Positions 8,728-16,792 of a stretch of 64,000 nt of DNA are shown here, in pieces. The first letter of the stretch is position 1. The number at the start of each line of letters is the position of its first letter. The notes below the pieces were generated by a model. The model was not told where the DNA came from. It searched no databases and saw nothing but the letters and a program-made list of their open reading frames with translations. The DNA is taken from contig NZ_JABSNO010000002.1 in NCBI RefSeq assembly GCF_013294015.1, positions 161,039 through 225,038 of the forward strand, in the 5' to 3' direction. The translations under genes and the position numbers were made by a program. This stretch comes from Frigoriflavimonas asaccharolytica. GTDB taxonomy: Bacteria > Bacteroidota > Bacteroidia > Flavobacteriales > Weeksellaceae.

Positions 8728-8764
8728 GAACAAAAGTACTAAAAGTTCTCGAATAGTGAACAAA
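8728..8764 (-). promoter_or_regulatory. higBA promoter with GAAC/GTTC half-sites
   Basis: On the minus strand TTTG (8761-8764), a 22-nt spacer and TACTTTTG (8731-8738) match the Bacteroidota promoter consensus. Three half-sites overlap it: GAAC 8728-8731, GTTC 8745-8748, GAAC 8758-8761 (plus-strand reading); the first two also form the inverted repeat AGAAC/GTTCT. Autorepression by HigA through these sites is plausible. Confidence 0.6.
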
Positions 8765-8851
8765 TTTAGTTTTTTTATTTTTTGTAAGTTTTAAAAAATA
8801 TCGGGAGAGTTTGAACAGTGGAAGTATTTTTAATTGATCAATTTACTGTTC

Positions 8852-9169
8852 TCAATAGTTTTTCGTTACACTTTTTAATTTGTTATTTTCAAATATAAGT
8901 GAAATTCTATCAAGCGAAATTGTATCCTTTTTAAAGTCCATGAATTCGTACAATTTGTTGTTTTTAAATTCTTCTTCCATTTGTGTTTTTGTCAAATCGG
9001 TATTATTGACGATATTCATTAAGTTATCAAGGTCTTTTTCCGTATCTATATAGCCTACTTTTTGAAAAGAAATTGTAACTGCTTGATCTAATATTGAATA
9101 AGTACTATATCCAGTTACCAAAAGCAAAACCGAAAGGCAAACCCAAAATGCAAATTTCCACTTATTCAT
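8852..9169 (-). CDS. Small membrane-anchored protein of unknown function
   Basis: Encodes 105 aa with one N-terminal hydrophobic helix (FAFWVCLSVLLLVTGYSTYS, about 6-25) that could be an anchor, followed by a soluble, acidic and lysine-rich domain (residues 30-105). No family recognised. It is on the same strand as higBA but 136 bp upstream of higB, so it is probably a separate unit. Confidence 0.55.
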   Translation of the reverse strand: MNKWKFAFWVCLSVLLLVTGYSTYSILDQAVTISFQKVGYIDTEKDLDNLMNIVNNTDLTKTQMEEEFKNNKLYEFMDFKKDTISLDRISLIFENNKLKSVTKNY

Positions 9170-9520
9170 AATTTATTTTATTTTTTGTTTGAATAGGCAA
9201 TGACATCTGAAAAAACTTCACAAAACTCTTTCTTGTAAATTGTTATAAATAACTCTGTCAAAGATTTTAACTTTGACAAAGTGGCGGAGAACAAACTTCA
9301 TTAATATTTTTCACATTTCTATTTTGGAATATACTACAACTCTGCACTACTTTGTCAAAGTTTTAAAGCGTAGAGATATTACTTTGACAAAGTTATTTTT
9401 CTTTTTTAAATCAAACTTTGACAAACGAGCTGTGAAAACTTTACTAAAGATATTCACATTGCTAAATTAAAATTTTTTATCAATTTCAAATTCTGTACTT
9501 TTAGGCTCTAAATTTTTACT
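9170..9520. other. Intergenic region upstream of hutH with palindromes
   Basis: The 351-bp gap has no convincing gene: a 65-residue plus frame at 9273-9470 starts inside a repeat and shows no domain. The notable content is the set of TTTGACAAAG palindromes listed separately. A TACTTTTAG box near 9497 could be part of a hutH promoter. Confidence 0.5.
9253..9426. repeat. Five copies of an ACTTTGACAAAGT-type palindrome
   Basis: Copies are at 9253-9263 (CTCTGTCAAAG, imperfect), 9270-9282 (ACTTTGACAAAGT), 9350-9360 (CTTTGTCAAAG), 9381-9393 (ACTTTGACAAAGT) and 9413-9426 (AAACTTTGACAAAC, imperfect). The arms ACTTTG/CAAAGT are inverted around a 1-nt centre. Spacing is irregular (about 17, 80, 31 and 32 bp), so this is neither a CRISPR nor a simple tandem repeat. 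A dimeric regulator of hutH could bind here (inference). Confidence 0.7.
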
Positions 9521-11011
9521 ATGCTACACTACGGAATTGACCAATTTACATATCCTCAAATTATCGCAATTATCAACGGCGAAGAAAAAGCAGTTTTAAA
9601 TGATGTTGCAAGAGCGCAAATAGAAAATTCTTACAACAATGTACAAAAAATTGTAGCGTCAGATCGAACAGTTTATGGTATCAACACTGGTTTTGGTCCT
9701 TTATGCGATGTGAAAATTTCTGAATCTGAAACTGCGCAATTGCAATATAATCTCATCATTTCTCATGCTGTTGGCGTAGGAAAATCCATTCATAAAGATC
9801 TTTCAAAAATAATGATGATTGCAAAAGTGCACGCATTATCCAAAGGATTTTCGGGAGTTTCTATGGAAATTATCGAAAGATTGATTTTCATGATAGAAAA
9901 TGACATTGTTCCCTGCATTCCAGAGCAAGGTTCTGTAGGAGCAAGTGGAGATTTGGCACCTTTGGCACACATGGTTTTGCCACTTTTAGGATTGGGAAAA
10001 GTTTGGGAAAATGGAGTAGAAGTTACCAGCGAAATAGTTTTAAATAAATTCAATTTGGAACCCGTAAATCTCGGACCAAAAGCAGGTTTAGGCTTGATAA
10101 ACGGAACGCAATTTATATTAGCGCACACAATTGTTGGTTTAAATAAAATGCAGTATTTGCTAGATTTGGCAGATCTTTCTGCAGCCATGAGTTTGGAAGC
10201 TTATCGCGGTTCTGCAAGTCCTTTCAAAAAAGAATTGCATGATTTAAGACCATTTGAAGGCAGCAAAAAAGTTGCAGCAAGAATGGTGAAATTCTTAAAA
10301 AATTCTGAAAATCTAAATTCTCACGAGTTTTGCGATCGTGTGCAAGATCCGTATTCCATGAGATGCGTTCCACAAGTGCATGGCGCAAGTAGAAATGCTT
10401 TTGAACATTTGAAAAATTTAGCAGAAACAGAACTCAATTCTGTAACGGATAATCCAATTGTTTTGAGTGATGAAGTTTCTATTTCTGGTGGAAATTTCCA
10501 CGGACAATTGTTAGCAATGCCATTAGATTATGCAACTTTGGCAGCCGCAGAATTAGGAAATATTTCGGATAGAAGAAGTTATTTATTATTAGAAGGAAAA
10601 TTTGGTTTGCCAAGATTATTAATAGAAAGTTCTGGCTTAAACTCTGGTTTTATGATCCCGCAATATACTTCTGCAGCTTTGGTTTCAGAGAATAAAAGTC
10701 TTTGTTTTCCGGCTTCGGCAGATTCTATTCCTACAAGTTTGGGGCAAGAAGATCACGTTTCTATGGGAAGTATTTCTGGTAGAAAATTCAACCAAGTTTT
10801 GGGGAATTTAGAGAATATTTTGGCGGTAGAACTGCTTTTTGCAGCGCAAGGTTTAGAATTTAGAAGACCTGCAAAATGTGGAAAATCCGTTGAAGCTGCT
10901 TATGATATTATTCGTACGAAAGTAGATAAACTAGAGCAAGATCGATTAATGGGAGATGATATCAATGCGATTGGGGATTTGATAAGAGCTAGAAAATTTG
11001 ATGTAAATTAA
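9521..11011 (+). CDS. hutH: Histidine ammonia-lyase
   Basis: Encodes 496 aa, normal for HutH, which deaminates L-histidine to urocanate and ammonia, the first step of histidine use. The Ala141-Ser142-Gly143 triad in GSVGASGDLAPLAH forms the MIO electrophile; YGINTGFG (52-59) and GGNFHG are further family signatures. No hutU, hutI or hutG is adjacent, so the pathway genes are dispersed. The ATG at 9521 gives the usual N terminus. Phe/Tyr ammonia-lyases share the fold, but length and sequence favour HutH. Confidence 0.92.
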   Translation: MLHYGIDQFTYPQIIAIINGEEKAVLNDVARAQIENSYNNVQKIVASDRTVYGINTGFGPLCDVKISESETAQLQYNLIISHAVGVGKSIHKDLSKIMMIAKVHALSKGFSGVSMEIIERLIFMIENDIVPCIPEQGSVGASGDLAPLAHMVLPLLGLGKVWENGVEVTSEIVLNKFNLEPVNLGPKAGLGLINGTQFILAHTIVGLNKMQYLLDLADLSAAMSLEAYRGSASPFKKELHDLRPFEGSKKVAARMVKFLKNSENLNSHEFCDRVQDPYSMRCVPQVHGASRNAFEHLKNLAETELNSVTDNPIVLSDEVSISGGNFHGQLLAMPLDYATLAAAELGNISDRRSYLLLEGKFGLPRLLIESSGLNSGFMIPQYTSAALVSENKSLCFPASADSIPTSLGQEDHVSMGSISGRKFNQVLGNLENILAVELLFAAQGLEFRRPAKCGKSVEAAYDIIRTKVDKLEQDRLMGDDINAIGDLIRARKFDVN

Positions 11012-11118
11012 TTAAATACAAGAAAAATTTCTAAAGCATTTCTATTGAATAAACTCTCAAAATTTAATATTAAATTATTGATTTTAAGGTGTTTATCGTT
11101 AATTTATTGTATGTAATA

Positions 11119-11445
11119 TTAATTATTCTTTTTATCTTCCTCTTTCGCATTCATTCTATTTTCATGAAAGTGCTGAAATAGCACGTTTACAAAAAATAAA
11201 ATCAATATTACAGAAATTATCATGTAGAAAATATTGAATATTTTGCCATGCATTGTTTGTGGAGAAACATCTGCATTTCCTGTGGTTACCATCACAGAAA
11301 CGGAGTAGCTTATAGCATCTATCCATTCCCAATCTTCAAAATATTTAAAACAGACACTTCCCAAAATGAGCACTATAAAAGTGGTGTAGATTAAATACCT
11401 GTAATTTTTGTCTTTAATGAATGAGAGTAGAACGCTTGCTATCAT
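11119..11445 (-). CDS. Two-TM potassium-channel-like protein with altered filter
   Basis: Encodes 108 aa with two membrane helices (about 17-34 and 70-90) flanking a pore loop, the layout of the Ion_trans_2 (KcsA-like) family. The filter position reads T54-T-G-N-A58-D59 where K+ channels normally have T-V-G-Y-G-D, so the second filter glycine is replaced by Ala. The C terminus is short and charged with no RCK domain. It may be a non-selective or divergent channel subunit. Convergent with hutH. Confidence 0.75.
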   Translation of the reverse strand: MIASVLLSFIKDKNYRYLIYTTFIVLILGSVCFKYFEDWEWIDAISYSVSVMVTTGNADVSPQTMHGKIFNIFYMIISVILILFFVNVLFQHFHENRMNAKEEDKKNN

Positions 11446-11637
11446 GTGATGAATTTAAATAAGATTTGCTAATGTACCGTTTTTCAGCTTGACAGGTAAA
11501 ACCAGACAAAATAATCATTGATGATATAAATTTTAGGTGTATTTTAGAATAGCTGCTTTTTGTTTTAATTCTAAATATTCATCATAAAAAATTATTCTGA
11601 TTTATTTTGTTTATTTTTACTTCAATAAAATTCAAAC

Positions 11638-13776
11638 ATGAAAATTCAAAAGATATTTGTTCTATTATTTTTTATTTCCCAAATTTCCTACGCTCAGAAT
11701 CAAAAATTTACGATGGCAGAAGCTGTGAATGGTATGAGAAGCAACCTTGCAGTGAAGAATATTTCTGGTTTTGCGTGGTCAGATGATGGGAAATCCTTTT
11801 ATCAATCTGTAAAAAATGCCTACATTTCTACAGATTTAAAGTCTGGAAAAGTAGATACTTTGATGTCTGTATCCAAATTGAATCAATCTCTTTCTGGGGA
11901 TTTGAAATTGAAATATCTACCTCCTGTCCAATTTATTAAAAATAATAAAGGGTATTTTGAATCCAATGGAAATTATTATTGGCTAGAAAAATCTGGCAAT
12001 AGCTATCAATTAAAAAGCAATAGCAAAATAGAAGATGGTGCAGAAAACATAAAAGTATTAAATGATAAAACAATACTTTATACCATCAAAAATAATTTGT
12101 ACGCCTTAAAAAACGGACAAAAAGTTTCTATAACAAACGATAGCGAAGTTCATATCATAAACGGACAAGCTGCGCACAGAAGTGAATTTGGTATTGTAGA
12201 TGGTACTTTTCCCTCGCCAGATTATAAAAATGTGGCTTTCTACAGAATGGATGAAACCATGGTTGCAGATTATCCGATTATAGATTGGAGCAGTACACCT
12301 GCAAAAAATGTGAACATAAAATATCCAATGGCTGGTCAAAAATCTCATGAGGTAAGCTTGGGAGTCTACAATTTTAAAAATGAAAAAACTACATTTCTAA
12401 AGATTCAAGGCGATCCAGAGCAATATCTGACTGCAATTTCTTGGAGTCCAGATTCTAAGTTTATTTTTGTGGGTGTATTAAATAGAGGTCAGAATTATTT
12501 GCAACTCAATCAATATAACGCGGAAAACGGAGATTTCGTGAAGACATTATTTGAAGAAAAAGATTCAAAATATGTAGAACCGCAAAATCCGCTCTTGTTT
12601 TTTCCAAATTCTTCCACAGATTTTATTTGGCAAAGTCAGAGATCTGGCTACAATCATTTGTTTCATTACAATTTGGAAAAAGGTTTAGTATCACAAATAA
12701 CGAAAGGAGATTGGTTGGTATCAGAAATTTTAGGATTTAATGAAAAGAAAAAAGATATTTATTTTACTTCTACCAAAGAAACTCCGCTAGAAAGACATTT
12801 GTATAGAATCAATTGGAATACGTTCAAAATGGAAAAATTGGATAGCGAAACTGGCGTCCATTCAGGAATTCTGAGTAGTGACGGAAATGAATTGTTAGAT
12901 GTTTATAGCAATGCAGATACGCCGAGAAAAGTAAACATCATCAATACTTCTACTTTGGCTAGCAAGAATTTATTGTCTGCGCAAAATCCATTATCAAACT
13001 ACCAAAGACCGGAAATAAAAAATATTACCCTAAAAGCTGAAGATGGAACTCCGCTCTACGGAAAATTAATATTGCCTACAGATTTTGATGCTTCCAAAAA
13101 ATATCCCGTCATCGTTTATTTATATAATGGTCCGCATTTGCAACTCATCACCAATACTTTTCCAGCTTCTGGCAATCTTTGGTACGAATATATGGCGCAA
13201 CGTGGTTACATCATTTTCACTATGGATGGAAGAGGTTCTAGCAATAGAGGTTTGAAATTTGAACAAGCTGTACACAGAAATTTGGGCGTAAACGAGATGA
13301 ACGATCAAATGAAAGGTGTAGAATATTTGAAATCTTTGCCTTATGTAAATTCCGCAAAAATGGGAATTCACGGGTGGAGTTTTGGTGGCTTTATGACGAC
13401 GAATTTAATGCTCACTTATCCAGATGTTTTCAAAGCAGGAGTTGCAGGTGGACCTGTGATTGATTGGGATATGTATGAAATCATGTACACAGAAAGATAC
13501 ATGGATACACCGCAAGAAAATCCGGAAGGCTACAAAAATGCCAATCTTTTGAATAAAGTTCAGAATTTGAAAGGGAAATTATTGATGATCCACGGTGCGC
13601 AAGATAACGTGGTGGTTTGGCAACATTCTATAAAATTCTTGAAAGCTGCTGTTGATAATGGAGTGCAGTTAGATTATTTCGTTTATCCTGGTCACGAGCA
13701 CAATGTGCGTGGAAAAGATAGGGTGCATTTGATGCAAAAAGTAACAGATTATTTTGATTTATACCTAAAAAATTAA
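11638..13776 (+). CDS. Exported S9 peptidase, dipeptidyl-peptidase IV type
   Basis: Encodes 712 aa with a signal peptide (cleavage near SYA-QN), so it is probably periplasmic. The first two thirds form a DPP IV-type beta-propeller; the last part is an alpha/beta hydrolase. The catalytic Ser581 is in GWSFGG, Asp656 in HGAQDNVV and His688 in PGHEHNV. The enzyme would release X-Pro or similar dipeptides from imported peptides. Length agrees with bacterial DPP IV (about 710-730). Transcribed alone, followed by a long inverted repeat. Confidence 0.92.
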   Translation: MKIQKIFVLLFFISQISYAQNQKFTMAEAVNGMRSNLAVKNISGFAWSDDGKSFYQSVKNAYISTDLKSGKVDTLMSVSKLNQSLSGDLKLKYLPPVQFIKNNKGYFESNGNYYWLEKSGNSYQLKSNSKIEDGAENIKVLNDKTILYTIKNNLYALKNGQKVSITNDSEVHIINGQAAHRSEFGIVDGTFPSPDYKNVAFYRMDETMVADYPIIDWSSTPAKNVNIKYPMAGQKSHEVSLGVYNFKNEKTTFLKIQGDPEQYLTAISWSPDSKFIFVGVLNRGQNYLQLNQYNAENGDFVKTLFEEKDSKYVEPQNPLLFFPNSSTDFIWQSQRSGYNHLFHYNLEKGLVSQITKGDWLVSEILGFNEKKKDIYFTSTKETPLERHLYRINWNTFKMEKLDSETGVHSGILSSDGNELLDVYSNADTPRKVNIINTSTLASKNLLSAQNPLSNYQRPEIKNITLKAEDGTPLYGKLILPTDFDASKKYPVIVYLYNGPHLQLITNTFPASGNLWYEYMAQRGYIIFTMDGRGSSNRGLKFEQAVHRNLGVNEMNDQMKGVEYLKSLPYVNSAKMGIHGWSFGGFMTTNLMLTYPDVFKAGVAGGPVIDWDMYEIMYTERYMDTPQENPEGYKNANLLNKVQNLKGKLLMIHGAQDNVVVWQHSIKFLKAAVDNGVQLDYFVYPGHEHNVRGKDRVHLMQKVTDYFDLYLKN

Positions 13777-13800
13777 GAGCTTGTTTAAAAATAAATAAAA

Positions 13801-13871
13801 CCACAAAAGGAACCTAAGTTTAAGAACTTTCAAACGAATAATTTAAGCTCATTCTTTTGTTCCTTTTTTGG
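13801..13871 (+). terminator. Long-loop inverted repeat, probable terminator
   Basis: CCACAAAAGGAAC (13801-13813) pairs at 12 of 13 positions with GTTCCTTTTTTGG (13859-13871) across a 45-nt loop that has weaker internal pairing. It follows the S9 peptidase stop. The loop is longer than usual, so it could also be a small repeat element rather than a terminator. Confidence 0.45.
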
Positions 13872-13909
13872 TCAAAATCTTTTAATTATACAATGTAAAC
13901 AGCCTCTAC

Positions 13910-14563
13910 ATGAAAAAATACCTTATTCTATTTATTGCGATTATCTCTTTTAATGTTTCTTTCGCTCAAGATCCTTTAAATTTAGATAGCATAAAAGCAA
14001 ACGTTACGGATAAAGCTTCCCCTTTTTTCTATGAAAAGTTGGTCTATCAATTCAATTTTAATCCTGGAACTATCGGCCTAGAAGAAGCAAAACATTTATA
14101 TTATGGAAAAACCTACGCCAACTACAAAGTTCCTTTTTCTACGCAACAAGAGATTTCTAGAGCAGAACTGAACGATTTGATCAAAGGCAAAAAGTATGAT
14201 GAAGCTATTTTCGAAGGCGAAAAAATGATTAGAAATTCGCCGGCAGATATAGAAGTTTTGGGTTTGCTGATGTATAGTTTGTTGCAAACCGATAAGAAAG
14301 ATGAAGATCTTCAATATTTGCGAGGCTACCAATTTCAAAAGTTGATAGAGACCGTAAAGAGAAATAAATCTGGCACAGACAAAAAACCAATTTACACCGT
14401 TACTTCCATTCCAGATGAATATGTGATAGCTGGTATTTTAAATTTAGACCTAAAAAATTTCACCAGAAGAACGACCTACAACAAAATCGGTGCTTTGGAT
14501 ATGTGGAAAAATGGCAAGCAAAAAATTATTTTCCAAGTTGTGTATGATGTGGAAGCGCCTTGA
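13910..14563 (+). CDS. DUF4919-like secreted protein
   Basis: Encodes 217 aa with a signal peptide (VSFA-Q). The body, with FEKLVYQFNFNP-like and YYGKTY segments, TPR-like helices in the middle (KKYDEAIFEGEKMIRNSPAD) and a C-terminal strand ending KIIFQVVYDVEAP, resembles DUF4919 proteins of Bacteroidota. Function is unknown. It stands alone, convergent with the next gene; only 6 nt separate the two stop codons. Confidence 0.65.
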   Translation: MKKYLILFIAIISFNVSFAQDPLNLDSIKANVTDKASPFFYEKLVYQFNFNPGTIGLEEAKHLYYGKTYANYKVPFSTQQEISRAELNDLIKGKKYDEAIFEGEKMIRNSPADIEVLGLLMYSLLQTDKKDEDLQYLRGYQFQKLIETVKRNKSGTDKKPIYTVTSIPDEYVIAGILNLDLKNFTRRTTYNKIGALDMWKNGKQKIIFQVVYDVEAP

Positions 14564-14569
14564 TTTCCT

Positions 14570-14878
14570 TCAAAGATAAATTTTCTCATCTCTGCATCGG
14601 TTCAAGATAAATCTTTTCAAATTTGAAATAGCTTCTAGATATTGTGGTGCATCGTAGCCAAAACGCTCGTGTTCCATTTGTTCTTTCTCCAGATCTTGGC
14701 AACCTTTGATCACTTCTTGCAGCAAATCCTTCATCACCAATTCTTTGTTGTTGGCTTTTTCAAATTTAAATTCTATGATTTCTGTTTCCAATTCTTCGCA
14801 ATATTCCAGCAATTCTTCTATTTCTGGCTCATCAAGAAGTGTGGGCTTATTTTTAAAAATTTCTCGGGGAGATTTCAT
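14570..14878 (-). CDS. Conserved acidic helical protein, unknown function
   Basis: Encodes 102 aa, highly charged and predicted all-helical (EIEELLEYCEELETEIIEF), without signal peptide or membrane helix. No named domain is recognised. It is convergent with the DUF4919 gene and downstream of the DUF6261 gene, from which a strong terminator separates it. Confidence 0.6.
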   Translation of the reverse strand: MKSPREIFKNKPTLLDEPEIEELLEYCEELETEIIEFKFEKANNKELVMKDLLQEVIKGCQDLEKEQMEHERFGYDAPQYLEAISNLKRFILNRCRDEKIYL

Positions 14879-14963
14879 GAATTTAATTGTTTTATTGATT
14901 CAACAAATTTAATATTTGTAGCGCAATCCAGATTTATTTATTGGCATTTATTTCTAAATCAAA

Positions 14964-15000
14964 TAAAAAAAAACCGCTCAATCTGGCGGTTTTTTTTTTA
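14964..15000 (-). terminator. Rho-independent terminator after DUF6261 gene
   Basis: AAAAACCGC pairs with GGCGGTTTTT around TCAATCT, flanked by A8 on one side and T10 on the other. It begins at the stop codon of the minus-strand DUF6261 gene and could act in both directions. Confidence 0.9.
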
Positions 15001-15735
15001 CGGAGCAGGCGGCGGCGGGTTTTTTCCCTTTCTGCGAGAGAGCACCACGCTAGAAAAATACGTACGCCCATTATTAATCACCGCCAAAACATCTGGATAG
15101 TACCCAGATTCCTTCACGTTTGCGATGGCAGCTATGTAATTGGCCATTTTTTTGTAATCTGCTGTCATTGCTTTTCTCAAAGCCTTCACGTCATACACTT
15201 CCTTTTGAGATGTTTTGTAGGAGCGTTGCGCAAAAAGGTTGTTGAAATTGGTATTGGCTTCGCCCAATCTTGTCACAAATTTTTTGATGTCCAAAGCGTC
15301 TGTGCGGTCTATATAATCTTCAGATCCTAGCCGCGTAGTAAGCGTATTCAGCTTGTTGGTCTCCGCTTCTAGCGAGTCATCTTCCGTGCCTTTGTACTCA
15401 GAAAGAAGAATGCTGAGCGCATTGTAGGCGGCACTTTCTTCTTCATCTTTTGCATTTCTGTAGGGTTTCAAAGAGTCTCGCAAGCTTTGCAGCGCGGCAT
15501 CTCGCACAAAATCCAAACGCGCGATCTCTTTAGATTCTTCACTTGCCCGCACTTGGTCTAGCGCGCTGTTGAAGGTTGGGAGGGCACTTTCCAAAGCATT
15601 GTAGAGCGATTCAAAATCTGCATCATCCGCAGTTTTCAAATCTGTTTTGCTAAAATCCTCAAAAAAACGGACCATCATCTGCCCAAATTCTGCGTGGTGT
15701 AGCCCTGCAATATTAATGGGTGTAAGTTTTTTCAT
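14998..15735 (-). CDS. DUF6261 family protein
   Basis: Encodes 245 aa, soluble and nearly all helical. The start MKKLTPINIAGLHHAEFGQM and the following FFEDFSK are typical of DUF6261, a family abundant in Chryseobacterium-like bacteria, of unknown function. The C terminus is unusual: RRKGKNPPPPAP, a basic patch and a proline run. The gene is visibly richer in G+C than its neighbours, which hints at horizontal origin or different codon selection. Upstream (15807-16011) lies a 41-bp tandem palindromic array that may be linked to it. Confidence 0.8.
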   Translation of the reverse strand: MKKLTPINIAGLHHAEFGQMMVRFFEDFSKTDLKTADDADFESLYNALESALPTFNSALDQVRASEESKEIARLDFVRDAALQSLRDSLKPYRNAKDEEESAAYNALSILLSEYKGTEDDSLEAETNKLNTLTTRLGSEDYIDRTDALDIKKFVTRLGEANTNFNNLFAQRSYKTSQKEVYDVKALRKAMTADYKKMANYIAAIANVKESGYYPDVLAVINNGRTYFSSVVLSRRKGKNPPPPAP

Positions 15736-15806
15736 AATAATTTTATTTTTTAATTGTTAAAAATAGATCTCAAAAAACGGAATAATCTTCAGAAAACTTT
15801 GGAGAG

Positions 15807-16028
15807 AAACAGCGGCTGTTTTGTGCCATCCTGTTTAGGTTCTTATAAAACAGCGGCTGTTTTGGTCTATCCTGTTTAGGTTCATGTAAAACAGCGGCTA
15901 TCTTGCTTTATTCTGTTTAGGTTTTATAAAAACAGCCGCTGTTTTGGTCTATATTGTTTAGGATATGCTAAAACAGCGGCTGTCTTGGGCAAACCACTTT
16001 AGGATATCGCAGAATACCGGCTTTATTA
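15807..16028. repeat. 41-bp tandem array of a conserved palindrome (5 units + 1 decayed)
   Basis: Units begin at 15807, 15848, 15889, 15930 and 15971, exactly 41 bp apart, with a degenerate sixth at 16012 (GAATACCGGCTTTATT). Each starts AAACAGCGGCTGTTTT, an inverted repeat AACAGC-N-GCTGTT, and later contains CTGTTTAGG. Unit 4 has C instead of G at the palindrome centre, which leaves both arms intact; unit 3 has GCTATC in its right arm and unit 5 GCTGTC. 41 is not a multiple of 3, so the array is not coding. It lies upstream of the DUF6261 gene start. Confidence 0.9.
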
Positions 16029-16348
16029 TGACAACTAACACTTATAAACCAAAAACCCGGCATCTGCTATACCCTTTTTGTTTTATCTTACCCAAATTTA
16101 GAAAAAATATTGATAGATTGGTATTAAAATTAATGAAAATTTTGGAAATTTTTAAAGATGTAGGTTGGATTGGGTGTATTTCGTAAACTAAATATTTTAA
16201 TGGTGTTTTTTTCAGACATTTTTTCTTATTTTAGCGATTAGTTTTTTATAATTAGTAAACTATTTTGAAAAAATAAAAGATATATTATCCATATTTATAA
16301 ATTGAAAGTACATTTTATTAAAATTAAATTCAAAATAGTAAAGACTTA
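16029..16348. other. Intergenic region, nothing recognised
   Basis: Very AT-rich stretch between the repeat array and the VanZ-like gene. A 73-residue plus frame that begins inside the last repeat unit (15965-16186) has no start context or domain and was not accepted. No clear promoter consensus was seen. Confidence 0.4.
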
Positions 16349-16792
16349 ATGAAAAAAAAATTGTTGTTTGCTCATTTATTTTCGTTATCACTAGGCGTTT
16401 TAATTTACTTGCTTTTTCGTTCTGAAAGTTTAAAAATATTTTCTTGGTTAAAAATTATAGGAATAGATTTTACCAATACGGATTTGCGAAAAACAACAAT
16501 AGTCTTTGCTAAATTTTTACCTGATTGGTTTTTATTTTCACTTCCAGATGGTATATGGATATTTTCTTATGTTTGTTTAATGTTATATATTTGGAAAAGT
16601 AATATTTCAGTACAAAGTTTAATTTGGATAACATTAATTCCATTGATTGCTATTTTTTCTGAAATAGCACAAATATTTCATATTGTTAATGGAACTTTTG
16701 ACATAATTGACTTAATTTTTTACACATTAGGACTCTTTTCACCCTTTATAATTTTTAAAAATAAATATAACCTTAAATTATTAAAACTATGA
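16349..16792 (+). CDS. VanZ-like membrane protein
   Basis: Encodes 147 aa with four membrane helices. FLFSLPDGIWIFSY, the conserved SEIAQ and the motif NGTFDIIDLIFYTLG resemble the VanZ-like fold (SLPDGLW, SExxQ, GTFDxxDLxxNxxG). VanZ-like proteins are widespread inner-membrane proteins of mostly unknown role. The start of the next gene overlaps its end by 4 nt, so the two are probably co-translated. Confidence 0.65.
   Translation: MKKKLLFAHLFSLSLGVLIYLLFRSESLKIFSWLKIIGIDFTNTDLRKTTIVFAKFLPDWFLFSLPDGIWIFSYVCLMLYIWKSNISVQSLIWITLIPLIAIFSEIAQIFHIVNGTFDIIDLIFYTLGLFSPFIIFKNKYNLKLLKL

Noticed and set aside
9253..9426. Possible CRISPR array
   Set aside because: Repeats are only 11-13 bp, irregularly spaced and in mixed centre phase, without cas genes.
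9273..9470. 65-residue plus-strand ORF before hutH
   Set aside because: Starts inside a repeat, no domain, composition of random AT-rich translation.
15807..16028. Possible CRISPR array
   Set aside because: The whole 41-bp unit repeats, including the parts between palindromes; there are no unique spacers and no cas genes.
15965..16186. 73-residue plus-strand ORF
   Set aside because: Its first part is made of the tandem repeat and it has no recognisable protein features.
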